A DNA stretch of 64,000 nucleotides. Origin: Bifidobacterium sp. ESL0745 (GTDB lineage: Bacteria > Actinomycetota > Actinomycetes > Actinomycetales > Bifidobacteriaceae). Both the position numbers and the translations under genes were made by a program. Below the pieces are notes generated by a model. It made no database searches, had not been told where the DNA came from, and worked only from the letters and a program-made list of their open reading frames with translations. This document shows positions 8,977 to 17,135 of the stretch, piece after piece. The stretch is from positions 558,001 to 622,000 of the forward strand of contig NZ_JAQTHX010000001.1 in NCBI RefSeq assembly GCF_029433335.1. The letters run 5' to 3'. The number at the start of each line of letters is the position of its first letter. Positions within the stretch are counted from its first letter, which is position 1.

Positions 8977-8989
8977 ATCCATGCAAAGG

Positions 8990-10531
8990 TTAAAGGCTTG
9001 CCACCAGCAGACGATACCGATCATCAGGCATAAAGGCGAACGGATCGATCAATACGGCTTCGTGATGGGTTGGAGCTGTCGTCTTCAAATGCGTCCAGTC
9101 GCAGCTGAACGTGGCACCCGATTGCAAGGCTCGATGGACGAATCCGCCGCGCAATGCGGCCCGGGTGTCGTGAGGCGGGTTTTTAACGGCATATTCGACG
9201 GCACCATCCGATACGAGCGTTTCCATCAATCCGTGGCCTACCAACAACGGATAAATGCTTCCATTGACGATGTCATGATAGTTCATATCGATTTGTCGGG
9301 CCTGTGCCGGTGAAAGCGAAGGATTGCGTTCCTTCATTTTGCCGAGCAGCTGGTATTTCGCCACCCAGTCGACACGATTGGAAAGCCCGTCGAAATCCTT
9401 GGCAGACAACGCATCGAGTGCTGTTTTCCACTCACGCAGAATCGTGGTGCAATTGGTATCCGGCAAAGAGGATTCTATCTGAACGCGATGGGATTCGACA
9501 AACCGTGAAACAACGGTCCAGTACAGATATTGGATTTCCAAGGCGGTGACAGCCTGAGAATCCGCTTTGGAATCCGTACTGGCATCAGCATCAGAGTCCG
9601 GAGATTGCAATCCGAATTCCCTCTGCGTCCTGCGAAACGCCGCAATATCTTCAAGCCCAATCACCGTCTTTGCACAACTCAAATCGGCGCTCATCGCCTT
9701 GTTCGATGCGCTGGGGTCGCTCAACGCACAGCATTCGAAACCTGAGGCAGCGCCCCGTTTCGCGGCGTCTTCCATGACGCAAAGCACCAAGTGGGTGGTG
9801 GCGAGTTTCATTTTCGTCGCCCATTGCGAACGGTTGGAATCGCCGATGATGACATGGAGCCTGCGGAATTCGTCCGGGTCGGCATGCGGCTCGTCGCGTG
9901 TATTGACCATTGGACGGAAACGCGTGGTCGATGAGGAAACACCTTCATCAAGGAACGCAGCACGCTGGGTGATTTCAAAACCGCTTTCGCTTACGCGTCC
10001 GGAACCGGTGAAAAGCTGACGGGTCACCAAAAACGGCAGAAGCTGCGCCTTGATGATGGGCAGCGAAACATAGCGGCGCACCAGATAGTTCTCGTGGCAG
10101 CCGAAGGCATGACCGGCCGAATCCACGTTGTCCTTGAACAAGTGAATGGTCGCATGTTCACCGTGGGTCTTGCGCAAACGTTCCTGCGCGCCGATGGCGA
10201 GACGGCGCATGATTTGCTCGCCGGCCAGATCCTGTACCAGCGCTTCTGCGGGGTCACGCGCCTCGGCGGTCGCATATTCGGGATGTGAACCCACGTCGAG
10301 ATACAGCCGTGAACCGTTCTCCAAATAGGTATTGGTGGAACGCGAACGCGAAAGTATCGGTGCGAACATCATCATCGCAACCTGGCCGGGATCGCAAGGA
10401 TGGTTCGCCCTGGTCACCGAGACCCCGTATTCCGTTTCGATGCCGAAAATGCGGTGGAACGAATCGTATTCGGGGGAGCGCGACGTGGTGTTGCCGGGTC
10501 CTTGATTGCTGCTGTCACGCAGCTGCGGCAT
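8990..10531 (-). CDS. pafA: Pup--protein ligase PafA
   Basis: Glutamine-synthetase-like ligase that phosphorylates the C-terminal glutamate of Pup and joins it to substrate lysines. It has 513 residues from the ATG. GIETEYGV at 30-37 carries the metal/ATP-binding glutamates. Asp79 in LYLDVGSHPEY is the conserved catalytic aspartate position. HENYLVRR matches the histidine-glutamate motif also seen in Dop, but the long Dop loop is absent, which separates the two paralogues. The ATG at 10531 shares its A with the pup TGA stop (TGATG), and a GTG at 10534 is an equally coupled alternative. It forms a two-gene operon with pup and ends at a strong terminator. Confidence 0.96.
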   Translation of the reverse strand: MPQLRDSSNQGPGNTTSRSPEYDSFHRIFGIETEYGVSVTRANHPCDPGQVAMMMFAPILSRSRSTNTYLENGSRLYLDVGSHPEYATAEARDPAEALVQDLAGEQIMRRLAIGAQERLRKTHGEHATIHLFKDNVDSAGHAFGCHENYLVRRYVSLPIIKAQLLPFLVTRQLFTGSGRVSESGFEITQRAAFLDEGVSSSTTRFRPMVNTRDEPHADPDEFRRLHVIIGDSNRSQWATKMKLATTHLVLCVMEDAAKRGAASGFECCALSDPSASNKAMSADLSCAKTVIGLEDIAAFRRTQREFGLQSPDSDADASTDSKADSQAVTALEIQYLYWTVVSRFVESHRVQIESSLPDTNCTTILREWKTALDALSAKDFDGLSNRVDWVAKYQLLGKMKERNPSLSPAQARQIDMNYHDIVNGSIYPLLVGHGLMETLVSDGAVEYAVKNPPHDTRAALRGGFVHRALQSGATFSCDWTHLKTTAPTHHEAVLIDPFAFMPDDRYRLLVASL

Positions 10532-10725
10532 CACTCGCCGCCTTTCTGCACGAAGCTCGAAACGTACGTTTCCGCATCGGTTTCCAAAGTCGAGGAGATG
10601 TCGTCGAGTACGGCGTCCAGAGCGTCTTCCTGTTTCTCGGCCTTTTCGGCATTCTTCGTTTTGTCTTGTACTTGTGATTCGGGTTCTTCGCTCTGATGCT
10701 GCCGTTGCACGAACTTCTGTGTCAT
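10531..10725 (-). CDS. pup: Prokaryotic ubiquitin-like protein Pup
   Basis: Small, largely disordered 64-residue protein that is attached to lysines through its C terminus. The N-terminal half is Gln/Glu/Lys-rich. The helix that binds the Mpa coiled coil is around [15 protein letters not shown]. The C-terminal sequence is VQKGGE. The final residue is Glu, not Gln, so no deamidation is needed before PafA uses it. The start ATG 10725 has AAGGAG four bases upstream; a longer frame beginning at 10746 lacks this. The gene is coupled to pafA by stop/start overlap. Confidence 0.95.
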   Translation of the reverse strand: MTQKFVQRQHQSEEPESQVQDKTKNAEKAEKQEDALDAVLDDISSTLETDAETYVSSFVQKGGE

Positions 10726-10936
10726 TTCGCTCCTTGGTCTTGACAACCGTAAGCTGAATCAGCTGATAACAGTTGCCATGAATACACGTATCTCTTATCC
10801 ACTTTAGCGGAACCCGAATGCAGCGGCCTCTTGCTTTTCGTTGGCTGATATCCGGTCTGCGCTCATCGAAAGTAACGAAGGGAACACAGCCATCCGAAGC
10901 CAGAAAAGCTGTCGCGCTGAAGTCAATTCAAGTTTT

Positions 10937-11794
10937 TTATTGGAAGGGATAGTCTAAATCGACGAGATAAGGTTTTAGTTCGTCGGTGATAAGGCCATTG
11001 GTGGCGACGATGTCATTCTCGCTGCGCCAGTGGATGGGGTTACCGTTCCAACGGCTCACTTTGCCTTGCGCCTGCCGGACCACGACGGTGCCGGCCGAGA
11101 CCGCGGGAATATCCCAGCGGTGCAGATGGGGTTCGAAATAGGCATCATAGGTGCCATCGGCCACTTTGCACAGGTCCAACGAAACCGGACCGATACGTTT
11201 GACATCGGCCGGCTTACCGGCGATCTCGCTTAAGACATGGAATGCTCGTTCGGATTCGGCCGGAACATGGGACATGCCGAAGCTCACGATCGAACCGTTC
11301 AGGCTTCTGGTGGTTGAGGGAATGACCTTTCCGCGCTTCTCACCGATCGGCGTGCGGCGGATGCGGATGGCGCCCTGCCCGGAAGCGGCCAGATAGGTCA
11401 GCCCAAGTGCCGGGGCATGGACAACTCCCAGAATCGGCTGTGCCGAATTTTCCTTGTTGAATTCGAACAGCGAAACGGTGATGGTCCATTCGCTCATGTT
11501 GCGGCGGAAGTTGATGGCGCCGTCAATCGGGCCGACGCACCAGAAACGGTCTCCTGGCTTGGCGTTTTCCGGTCTGTCGCGCCACATCCCGTCAAAGGGT
11601 TCAAGATAGTTGAGACGGTTCTCGATGAAGGCGATGAGCTTTTTGTCGATATTGCTCCCAAGCTGCATGCTGGTGGCGGGAATTTCAAACTCAGCGAAAT
11701 CCTGCGGATTGATTTGGTCATGAAGCGCATGTTTGCCGGCGTCCTGTGTCACCTGAGCTACTTTAAGCGCCAATGCCCTTGGATTTGTCGTCAT
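10937..11794 (-). CDS. Inositol-monophosphatase-superfamily protein with altered metal motif
   Basis: A 285-residue protein of the FIG/inositol monophosphatase fold; close relatives act as histidinol-phosphatase or inositol/sugar phosphatase. The core motif at 85-96 reads WCVGPIDGAINF, where active members have D-P-[IL]-D-G-T-x-N. The first metal-binding Asp is Gly88 and the Thr is Ala. The upstream GEE-type glutamates are also not evident (MWRDRPEN), but the C-terminal WD motif (RWDIPAVSAG) is present. The fold is therefore clear and the activity doubtful. It stands alone between pup and HU on the same strand. Start ATG 11794 has AGGTAG upstream. Confidence 0.75.
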   Translation of the reverse strand: MTTNPRALALKVAQVTQDAGKHALHDQINPQDFAEFEIPATSMQLGSNIDKKLIAFIENRLNYLEPFDGMWRDRPENAKPGDRFWCVGPIDGAINFRRNMSEWTITVSLFEFNKENSAQPILGVVHAPALGLTYLAASGQGAIRIRRTPIGEKRGKVIPSTTRSLNGSIVSFGMSHVPAESERAFHVLSEIAGKPADVKRIGPVSLDLCKVADGTYDAYFEPHLHRWDIPAVSAGTVVVRQAQGKVSRWNGNPIHWRSENDIVATNGLITDELKPYLVDLDYPFQ

Positions 11795-11864
11795 GTCTAC
11801 CTGCCTGTTTTCAACTTTGCCGTATATATACTATCCCGTAGGCTTTATAACCGTGGATAAGGCA

Positions 11865-11897
11865 TAAAAAACCTCCGATCGCATGACAATCGGAGGT
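11865..11897 (-). terminator. Terminator of the HU gene
   Basis: ACCTCCGAT (11871-11879) pairs with ATCGGAGGT (11889-11897). On the minus strand the stem is followed directly by six T residues (11870-11865), 29 bases after the HU stop codon. Confidence 0.9.
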
Positions 11898-11926
11898 ATT
11901 GAAGATCATATGATCTTGTGGTCAGC

Positions 11927-12211
11927 TCACTTGGAGGCAACGGCCTTCTTGAGGAGGCTGCCAGCAGAAATGCGAACACCGTAGGATGCCGGAATCTTGA
12001 TCGTTTCGCCGGTGCGCGGGTTGCGACCGGTGCGAGCAGCACGGCGAACACGCTCGGCGGAGAAGAGACCGGTCAGCTTCAGGCCTTCGCCGGACTGCAT
12101 TGCCTCGACGAACACATCCTGGAAGGCGTTGACGGCCGCTTCGGCCTGAGCCTTGGTCAGGTTGGACTTCTGTGCAATCTTCGAAACGAGATCAGACTTG
12201 TTGTATGCCAT
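11927..12211 (-). CDS. hup: HU-family nucleoid protein
   Basis: Histone-like DNA-binding protein of 94 residues that bends and compacts DNA as a dimer. It starts MAYNKSDLVSKIAQKS and has the helical dimerisation half. The arm region carries GRNPRTGETIKIPAS, the HU signature with the proline that intercalates in DNA. It lacks the long Lys/Ala-rich tail of mycobacterial HupB. AAGGAT lies about 6 bases before the ATG, and a strong terminator follows. Confidence 0.95.
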   Translation of the reverse strand: MAYNKSDLVSKIAQKSNLTKAQAEAAVNAFQDVFVEAMQSGEGLKLTGLFSAERVRRAARTGRNPRTGETIKIPASYGVRISAGSLLKKAVASK

Positions 12212-12427
12212 GAAGAATCCTTCTTGATTAGGGGCTTTCCTGTTTGGTAAAAGCCACGTTTCAGTTGTTCATTCTAGTCCAAAGTCTCGCCAAATACCGC
12301 CAGTTACGAGAGTTTTTTATCGGATTTGTAAAGATTTGGGCACGCCCAAGCACCAATTTGGACGATTTTGATGACAAAGTACCTCAGATGACTATTTCCC
12401 TGATTTCAGAGGCACGTTGCATAAAAG

Positions 12428-14959
12428 TCAGAGCAGGTTACGGTGGTCAAGCCGCTTCATGGCCAATGCACCGATGGGGATGCGCAGCCAGTAGAAGCCG
12501 ACACGGTAAAGCAGAGTCGCGCTTAATGCCACCGCAGGCGGCACGCCAATTGAAGTGAAAGCGAAAGTCAGCGCCGCTTCCACTGCACCCAAGCCGCCGG
12601 GGGTCGGTGCCGCGCTGCCCAAAGTATTGGCCAGAAGGAACACGAACGTGGTCTCCAACGGATTCGACGAAGTGCCGAAGGCCATCAGCGATGCCCAGAA
12701 GCCCAGTCCGGTGGCGATATTGAGAATCAATGCCCCGACGATGCCGCCGGCAAGCTTTTGTGGCTGGGCCAGAACCTCGACAAGCTGATGGGCGTAGGAA
12801 CGCAGGATCGGCAGGTATTTGTCGACGATCCTGCGTCGGATGGGGGTGATGGCCATGCACAGGCACAACACCAGTACGATCGCGCCGATGACCACGACCA
12901 ACGTATTGGTCGGTACCATTCCGGAGAACATGTTGCGCCCGGTGAAAAGACCCATCAGCAGAAGCAATATGATCGTCGTCAAGCCCTGTACCGCCCAGGT
13001 CACCGACATGATGGCCGTGGCCGCAGTGTTCTTGTAGCCGTTCTTGCGCAGGAACTGAAGATTGACGAAAGCGGGGCCCACGCCGGCGGGCATGGAAACG
13101 GCGGTGAAACCGGAAGATGCCTGGGAACAGAACAAATCGAACCAGTGCCGTTTCCCGTTGTCCATGAACGAACCGAGGGTGATGGCCGAACCGACCCAGG
13201 CAAGCATGGAAAGCAGCAGACACACCAGTGCCCAAGCGATGTTGGCGTGGCGTACGGCGGAGATGACCTCGTTGGGTCTCAACTGGGTGAAGATGACGGC
13301 GACGGCGATGATGAGCAGGGTGATCGAAACGAACGATTTGACATTGAAACGAGCCAGCGTCACCGGTTCCGTGGCTTCGGCTTCATCCTGCGGGGCCAGG
13401 GCGTTGAGGCCGTCGCGTACCTGAGCGAGCAATTGCTTGTTCCATCCCGGCAGGTTTCTGGTGGACGAGGGAATCGCGACCTTCTGCACGAAAGGCGCCA
13501 ATGAAACCAACGTCTTGCGCTCCCAGACCTTCAGTGCCGCCTTGATGGCGAGATCCGGGTCGGTGAGTGTGGCCAGGAGCACCAAAAGCTGCACTTTGTC
13601 CATAGCCACGTTGGTGCTGCCGCTGGCGTAGTCGCCGTTTTGCCAGCCGACGATGACATGTTCGCCATGGATTTGGGCCAGGGTATCGGGGGTGATGCGA
13701 CGGTGGGTGTACCCGCGACTATTCGCTTTGGAAAGATAATCCATATAGTCGACCATCGCCGCCTCGTTGAGGTCGTCAAAATCGAACGGGGCAGGGGTAT
13801 CGGTGGTATCGAACACCAGAATCGAGGATTCCTCGCTGTCCATCACTCCATAGGGGTTCGGCGCGCTCAGACCACAGGATTTCAGTCCCAGCAGCATCGA
13901 GAAATGATGATGGATCGCGTCGCTGGCAGAACGGTCTCGGCGTATGGCGACACCGGTGAAACGCAGTCCTTGCCAAAGCTGGTTCAGGTAACCGGCGGCA
14001 TGCGGCAAGGAGTCGAGAACGGAGATGGTATAGCGTTTACCCTGAGCGTCTTTGGCATCGTAGATACGGGAATTTTCGATGAGATCGTCGTCAAGCCTGG
14101 ACTTGAAGGCTCCTGTTTCGTTGTCGGCCTTGTATCGGTGCAGTTCGGTGAGTCTCAAGCCGATGCTGTTGACGGCGTTGACGATTCCCGACCCCCAAAG
14201 TCCCTGGGTTCGCGTGCCCATTGCGAAGCGCAATACCAGGCCGATGATCCGTCCGATGGCGAATGAGACGATGGTGCCGGCCACCGAATGCCACGAAACG
14301 ATGACGAAGATGGCCGCCGCGACAAACAGCGTGTTCCATCCCCATTTAACTGAGGAATGGGAACGTTTTGGCCCTGCCACCGTCAGGAACGCGCCGATGC
14401 CGGCATAGAAGTCGGGCAGCATCGCCGGCCCTGCACCTTCGCTGGACTTGACGGCGGCAAGCAACGCGGGAACGCCAAGATGGAAGAGGGCAAAGGAGAG
14501 GAACAGAATCACCGCGTATCCGATGAACAATGCCACGACGGATATGGCCGATTGCAGCCATTCGCGGTTGATGAGCAAGTGAATGAGCACGCTGATGACA
14601 ATGGCGAAGCTCAAAAACTGCTGAAGGATGGAAACCGGCAGATCCATGAGCCAGGTGAACGCCTGGCCGGCGGTTTTGGCGTCGTGTTCCACACCGGTGG
14701 TGATGCCATGCATATACGTGGCGAACACGATGATGACGACGGCAAGGATCAGCGCCCCCACCGCGTGAAGCAGATCGTTGGCGTTGTGGGCCCGCTGTGG
14801 GGCGACGTCATCGATATCGGCCATCTGACCATGTCGTGGCGGCTGAAGCGTGCCGTGATCAGTGGACTCGACCCGAATCGAAGTCTGGTTCGTTTCAGAA
14901 TCGCCAACCGATGAAGGTGAGCTTTTTCCAGATGGCGAAGCGGGCGTGTTATCGCTCAT
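12428..14959 (-). CDS. Large flippase-like membrane protein (LPG synthase TM family) with kinase-like domain
   Basis: An 843-residue polytopic protein. The first 45 residues are Ser/Pro/Thr-rich and cytosolic. Several membrane helices follow (LLHAVGALILAVVIIVFATY onward). A soluble region at about 270-510 includes HRRITPDTLAQIHGEHVIVGW near 425-445; it resembles the HxD-like loop of small lipopolysaccharide/RIO-type kinases but is not clearly catalytic. The C-terminal 300 residues contain the PF03706-type helices (FGTSSNPLETTFVFLLANT, PTPGGLGAVEAALTFAF) found in lysylphosphatidylglycerol synthases and putative lipid flippases. No GNAT-type aminoacyl-transfer domain is present. It begins inside the last codons of purB (ATGA overlap), so the two are co-transcribed. 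The substrate is unknown. Confidence 0.8.
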   Translation of the reverse strand: MSDNTPASPSGKSSPSSVGDSETNQTSIRVESTDHGTLQPPRHGQMADIDDVAPQRAHNANDLLHAVGALILAVVIIVFATYMHGITTGVEHDAKTAGQAFTWLMDLPVSILQQFLSFAIVISVLIHLLINREWLQSAISVVALFIGYAVILFLSFALFHLGVPALLAAVKSSEGAGPAMLPDFYAGIGAFLTVAGPKRSHSSVKWGWNTLFVAAAIFVIVSWHSVAGTIVSFAIGRIIGLVLRFAMGTRTQGLWGSGIVNAVNSIGLRLTELHRYKADNETGAFKSRLDDDLIENSRIYDAKDAQGKRYTISVLDSLPHAAGYLNQLWQGLRFTGVAIRRDRSASDAIHHHFSMLLGLKSCGLSAPNPYGVMDSEESSILVFDTTDTPAPFDFDDLNEAAMVDYMDYLSKANSRGYTHRRITPDTLAQIHGEHVIVGWQNGDYASGSTNVAMDKVQLLVLLATLTDPDLAIKAALKVWERKTLVSLAPFVQKVAIPSSTRNLPGWNKQLLAQVRDGLNALAPQDEAEATEPVTLARFNVKSFVSITLLIIAVAVIFTQLRPNEVISAVRHANIAWALVCLLLSMLAWVGSAITLGSFMDNGKRHWFDLFCSQASSGFTAVSMPAGVGPAFVNLQFLRKNGYKNTAATAIMSVTWAVQGLTTIILLLLMGLFTGRNMFSGMVPTNTLVVVIGAIVLVLCLCMAITPIRRRIVDKYLPILRSYAHQLVEVLAQPQKLAGGIVGALILNIATGLGFWASLMAFGTSSNPLETTFVFLLANTLGSAAPTPGGLGAVEAALTFAFTSIGVPPAVALSATLLYRVGFYWLRIPIGALAMKRLDHRNLL

Positions 14960-16401
14960 TGGCGATCAAAACCCACCAAAATCGAGGCCAGTCCGGTATA
15001 GGTCTGTGGGGTCAACGCCTTCAAACGGGCCGCTGTGGCATCGTCGAAGTCCGACGAGTCGATGAACGTCTCGATGTCGGCCTTGGAAATGCTTTTGCCG
15101 CGCATCATTTCCTTGACCTTCTCGTACGGGCGTTCCATGCCTTGCCGTCCCGCAAATTCCTGGGCACGCATCGCAGTCTGGATGGGTTCGCCCAACACTT
15201 CCCAGTTCTGATCAAGCTCTGTGGCGATGACTTTAAAATTGGGATGGATGGATTCGAGTCCGCCAAGCAGGTTGTCGAGTGCCAGAAGCGAATAACCAAG
15301 TGCTGCGCCGATGTTGCGTTGGGTGGTGGAATCGGTGAGGTCGCGCTGCCAGCGGCTTTCGACAAGCGTGCTGGAAAGGGTATCAAGGAACGAGCAGGAG
15401 AGCTCAAGGTTCGCCTCGGCGTTCTCGAAACGAATCGGGTTGACCTTGTGCGGCATGGTCGACGAGCCGGTCGCGCCCTTGACGGGAACCTGGGCGAAGA
15501 CACCACGGGAGATATACATCCAGATATCCACCGCCAGATTGTGCAGGATGCGGTTGGTGTGGCTGATCGTACCGTAAAGTTCGGCTTGCCAATCATGGCT
15601 TTCGATCTGCGTGGTCAGCGGGTTCCACGTAAGCCCCATACGGTTGGTGACGAACTCGCGCGAGATCGCCAGCCAGTCGGCGTCGGGGCAGGCCACGATG
15701 TGTGCACCGAATGTGCCGGTGGCGCCGTTGAGCTTGCCGAGGTATTCCTGGTCTTCGACGTGCTTCAACTGACGGTTCAGGCGGTGTACGAATACCGCCA
15801 GCTCCTTGCCCAACGTGGTTGGCGTCGCCGGCTGTCCGTGGGTCAGGGCGAGCATTGGCAGGTCCTTGAACTCCTCGGCTTTATCTGCAAGGAAATCAGT
15901 CAGCTTACGCGCCTTGGGAAGCCAGACCAGAGTGACGGCCTTTTTGATGCAACGGGCATTGGCCAGATTGTTGATGTCTTCAGATGTGCAGGCGAAATGA
16001 ACCAAGGTCTTGAGGTTCGCAAGCTGCGTGTCCTCGCCGAGAACGCTCAATGCACGGTCGAGCTCGTCGTCGATGTAGTATTCCACCGCTTTGACGTCAT
16101 GATGCGTTTTGGCCTCATAGGCCGCGTGCCTGGCGATGCCCTCGGCTCCGAAATTCTCCGGGATGGCACGAAGGTAGTCGATTTCTCCGGCGGTAAGGGG
16201 CTTGACTCCTTCGAGGACAGGTTTATTGCCGTTGCCATCGAATCCATTAGCCAAAAGGATCATCCATTCGATTTCCACGGTGATCCGTTCGCGGTTCAGC
16301 GCCGGCTCGCTGAGGTATTCGACGAGCGGAGCAGTTTGCTTGTGATAACGTCCGTCCAATGAAGTCAACGCGATTGCCGGAGAAATTTGGGTCAGGTGCA
16401 T
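14956..16401 (-). CDS. purB: Adenylosuccinate lyase
   Basis: Purine-biosynthesis lyase that splits SAICAR and adenylosuccinate to release fumarate. It has 481 residues. The superfamily signature GSSTMPHKVNPIRFEN sits near 305-320 with the flexible catalytic serine. The N-terminal ALTSLDGRYHKQTAP matches the E. coli-like PurB subclass. There is no Shine-Dalgarno before the ATG at 16401. A TAAGCT hexamer ends 8 bases upstream, suggesting a leaderless transcript. The stop overlaps the start of the flippase-like gene. Confidence 0.95.
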   Translation of the reverse strand: MHLTQISPAIALTSLDGRYHKQTAPLVEYLSEPALNRERITVEIEWMILLANGFDGNGNKPVLEGVKPLTAGEIDYLRAIPENFGAEGIARHAAYEAKTHHDVKAVEYYIDDELDRALSVLGEDTQLANLKTLVHFACTSEDINNLANARCIKKAVTLVWLPKARKLTDFLADKAEEFKDLPMLALTHGQPATPTTLGKELAVFVHRLNRQLKHVEDQEYLGKLNGATGTFGAHIVACPDADWLAISREFVTNRMGLTWNPLTTQIESHDWQAELYGTISHTNRILHNLAVDIWMYISRGVFAQVPVKGATGSSTMPHKVNPIRFENAEANLELSCSFLDTLSSTLVESRWQRDLTDSTTQRNIGAALGYSLLALDNLLGGLESIHPNFKVIATELDQNWEVLGEPIQTAMRAQEFAGRQGMERPYEKVKEMMRGKSISKADIETFIDSSDFDDATAARLKALTPQTYTGLASILVGFDRQ

Positions 16402-16490
16402 AAGGCTTTAGCTTAGTGCAACCCGTTGTCTGAGCGACAGTGTTCACCATAAACCAATGATGTATCACATTCTCTGTAGTCGGGGTTTAC

Positions 16491-17135
16491 TTACCAAGGC
16501 TTGACATTTGTGTTCCCGCCATTGTTGGCAGGGGTCTTCTTTTCACTGCTTACCGGACCGTTGGGCTGGTTGGCTTTGAGCGTATCCTCGACCTGTTTGC
16601 GCTGTTCGTCACTAAGCCCTTGTTTCTTGTTGTCGTCAGAAGAGGTTTTTGAACCGGAGACGTTGGCTTTGGACGAGGATTGGTTCTTATCGGCTTGCAG
16701 CTTGCGCATAGTGGAATCTGCAAGATCCTTGGAAATGCTGCTGTTGAAATCGATAAGCCTTTTTGTTTCGGGGGCAACAACAGCGCCAAACCGTTTTGCC
16801 TCATCGAATTGCGTGTCCGTCTGATCGAGCTGGGTCTTGAGCGTTTGCGCATCTGCATCAGGCTTTTTGGAATAGGCAATGTTCGCGTTCAGCGATGCGG
16901 TGGCCTCGTTGTAATTGTCGATCGCGTTGATATTGACCAAAACGATTGCGGCGACGGCCACACAGAGAAGCGCCACGACTGCCAGCGCCACACGTACCGG
17001 AAGAGCGACCATTGCGGTGCCACGTTTTTGCGTTTTTGATGTCGCGTTGCCGCTCTGCTTTTTACCGGGTCGATGATTTTTGGGTGGTGCAATCGGTGGT
17101 TGGGGAGCGTTCTTTTGCTTGTTCTTTCTGTTCAC
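16491..17135 (-). CDS. Single-pass membrane protein at the end of the MoxR operon, unknown function
   Basis: A 214-residue protein with a Lys/Pro-rich cytosolic N terminus (about 42 residues), one membrane helix at about 43-67 (MVALPVRVALAVVALLCVAV) and an extracytoplasmic helical part. The C terminus is a Ser/Lys/Asn-rich disordered tail ending NGGNTNVKPW. No catalytic motif is visible. Its ATG overlaps the stop of the preceding VWA gene by 4 bases, so it is translationally coupled to the MoxR/VWA operon. It could be an assembly or anchoring partner of the VWA proteins, but that is inference from position only. Confidence 0.7.
   Translation of the reverse strand: MNRKNKQKNAPQPPIAPPKNHRPGKKQSGNATSKTQKRGTAMVALPVRVALAVVALLCVAVAAIVLVNINAIDNYNEATASLNANIAYSKKPDADAQTLKTQLDQTDTQFDEAKRFGAVVAPETKRLIDFNSSISKDLADSTMRKLQADKNQSSSKANVSGSKTSSDDNKKQGLSDEQRKQVEDTLKANQPNGPVSSEKKTPANNGGNTNVKPW

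Larger units (their letters stand above)
8179..8989. other. AT-rich geneless stretch between the pilin and pafA
   Basis: About 800 bases without a supported gene. Short frames exist on both strands but lack ribosome sites or recognisable proteins. The stretch should contain the pilin promoter (read leftward). It contains three inverted repeats listed separately (8509-8547, 8614-8637, 8941-8976). Base composition is visibly more AT-rich than the flanking genes. Confidence 0.6.

Noticed and set aside
8384..9033. Several short frames on both strands in the gap before pafA
   Set aside because: No ribosome sites and no family features; one crosses the pafA terminator. The gap reads better as regulatory DNA.
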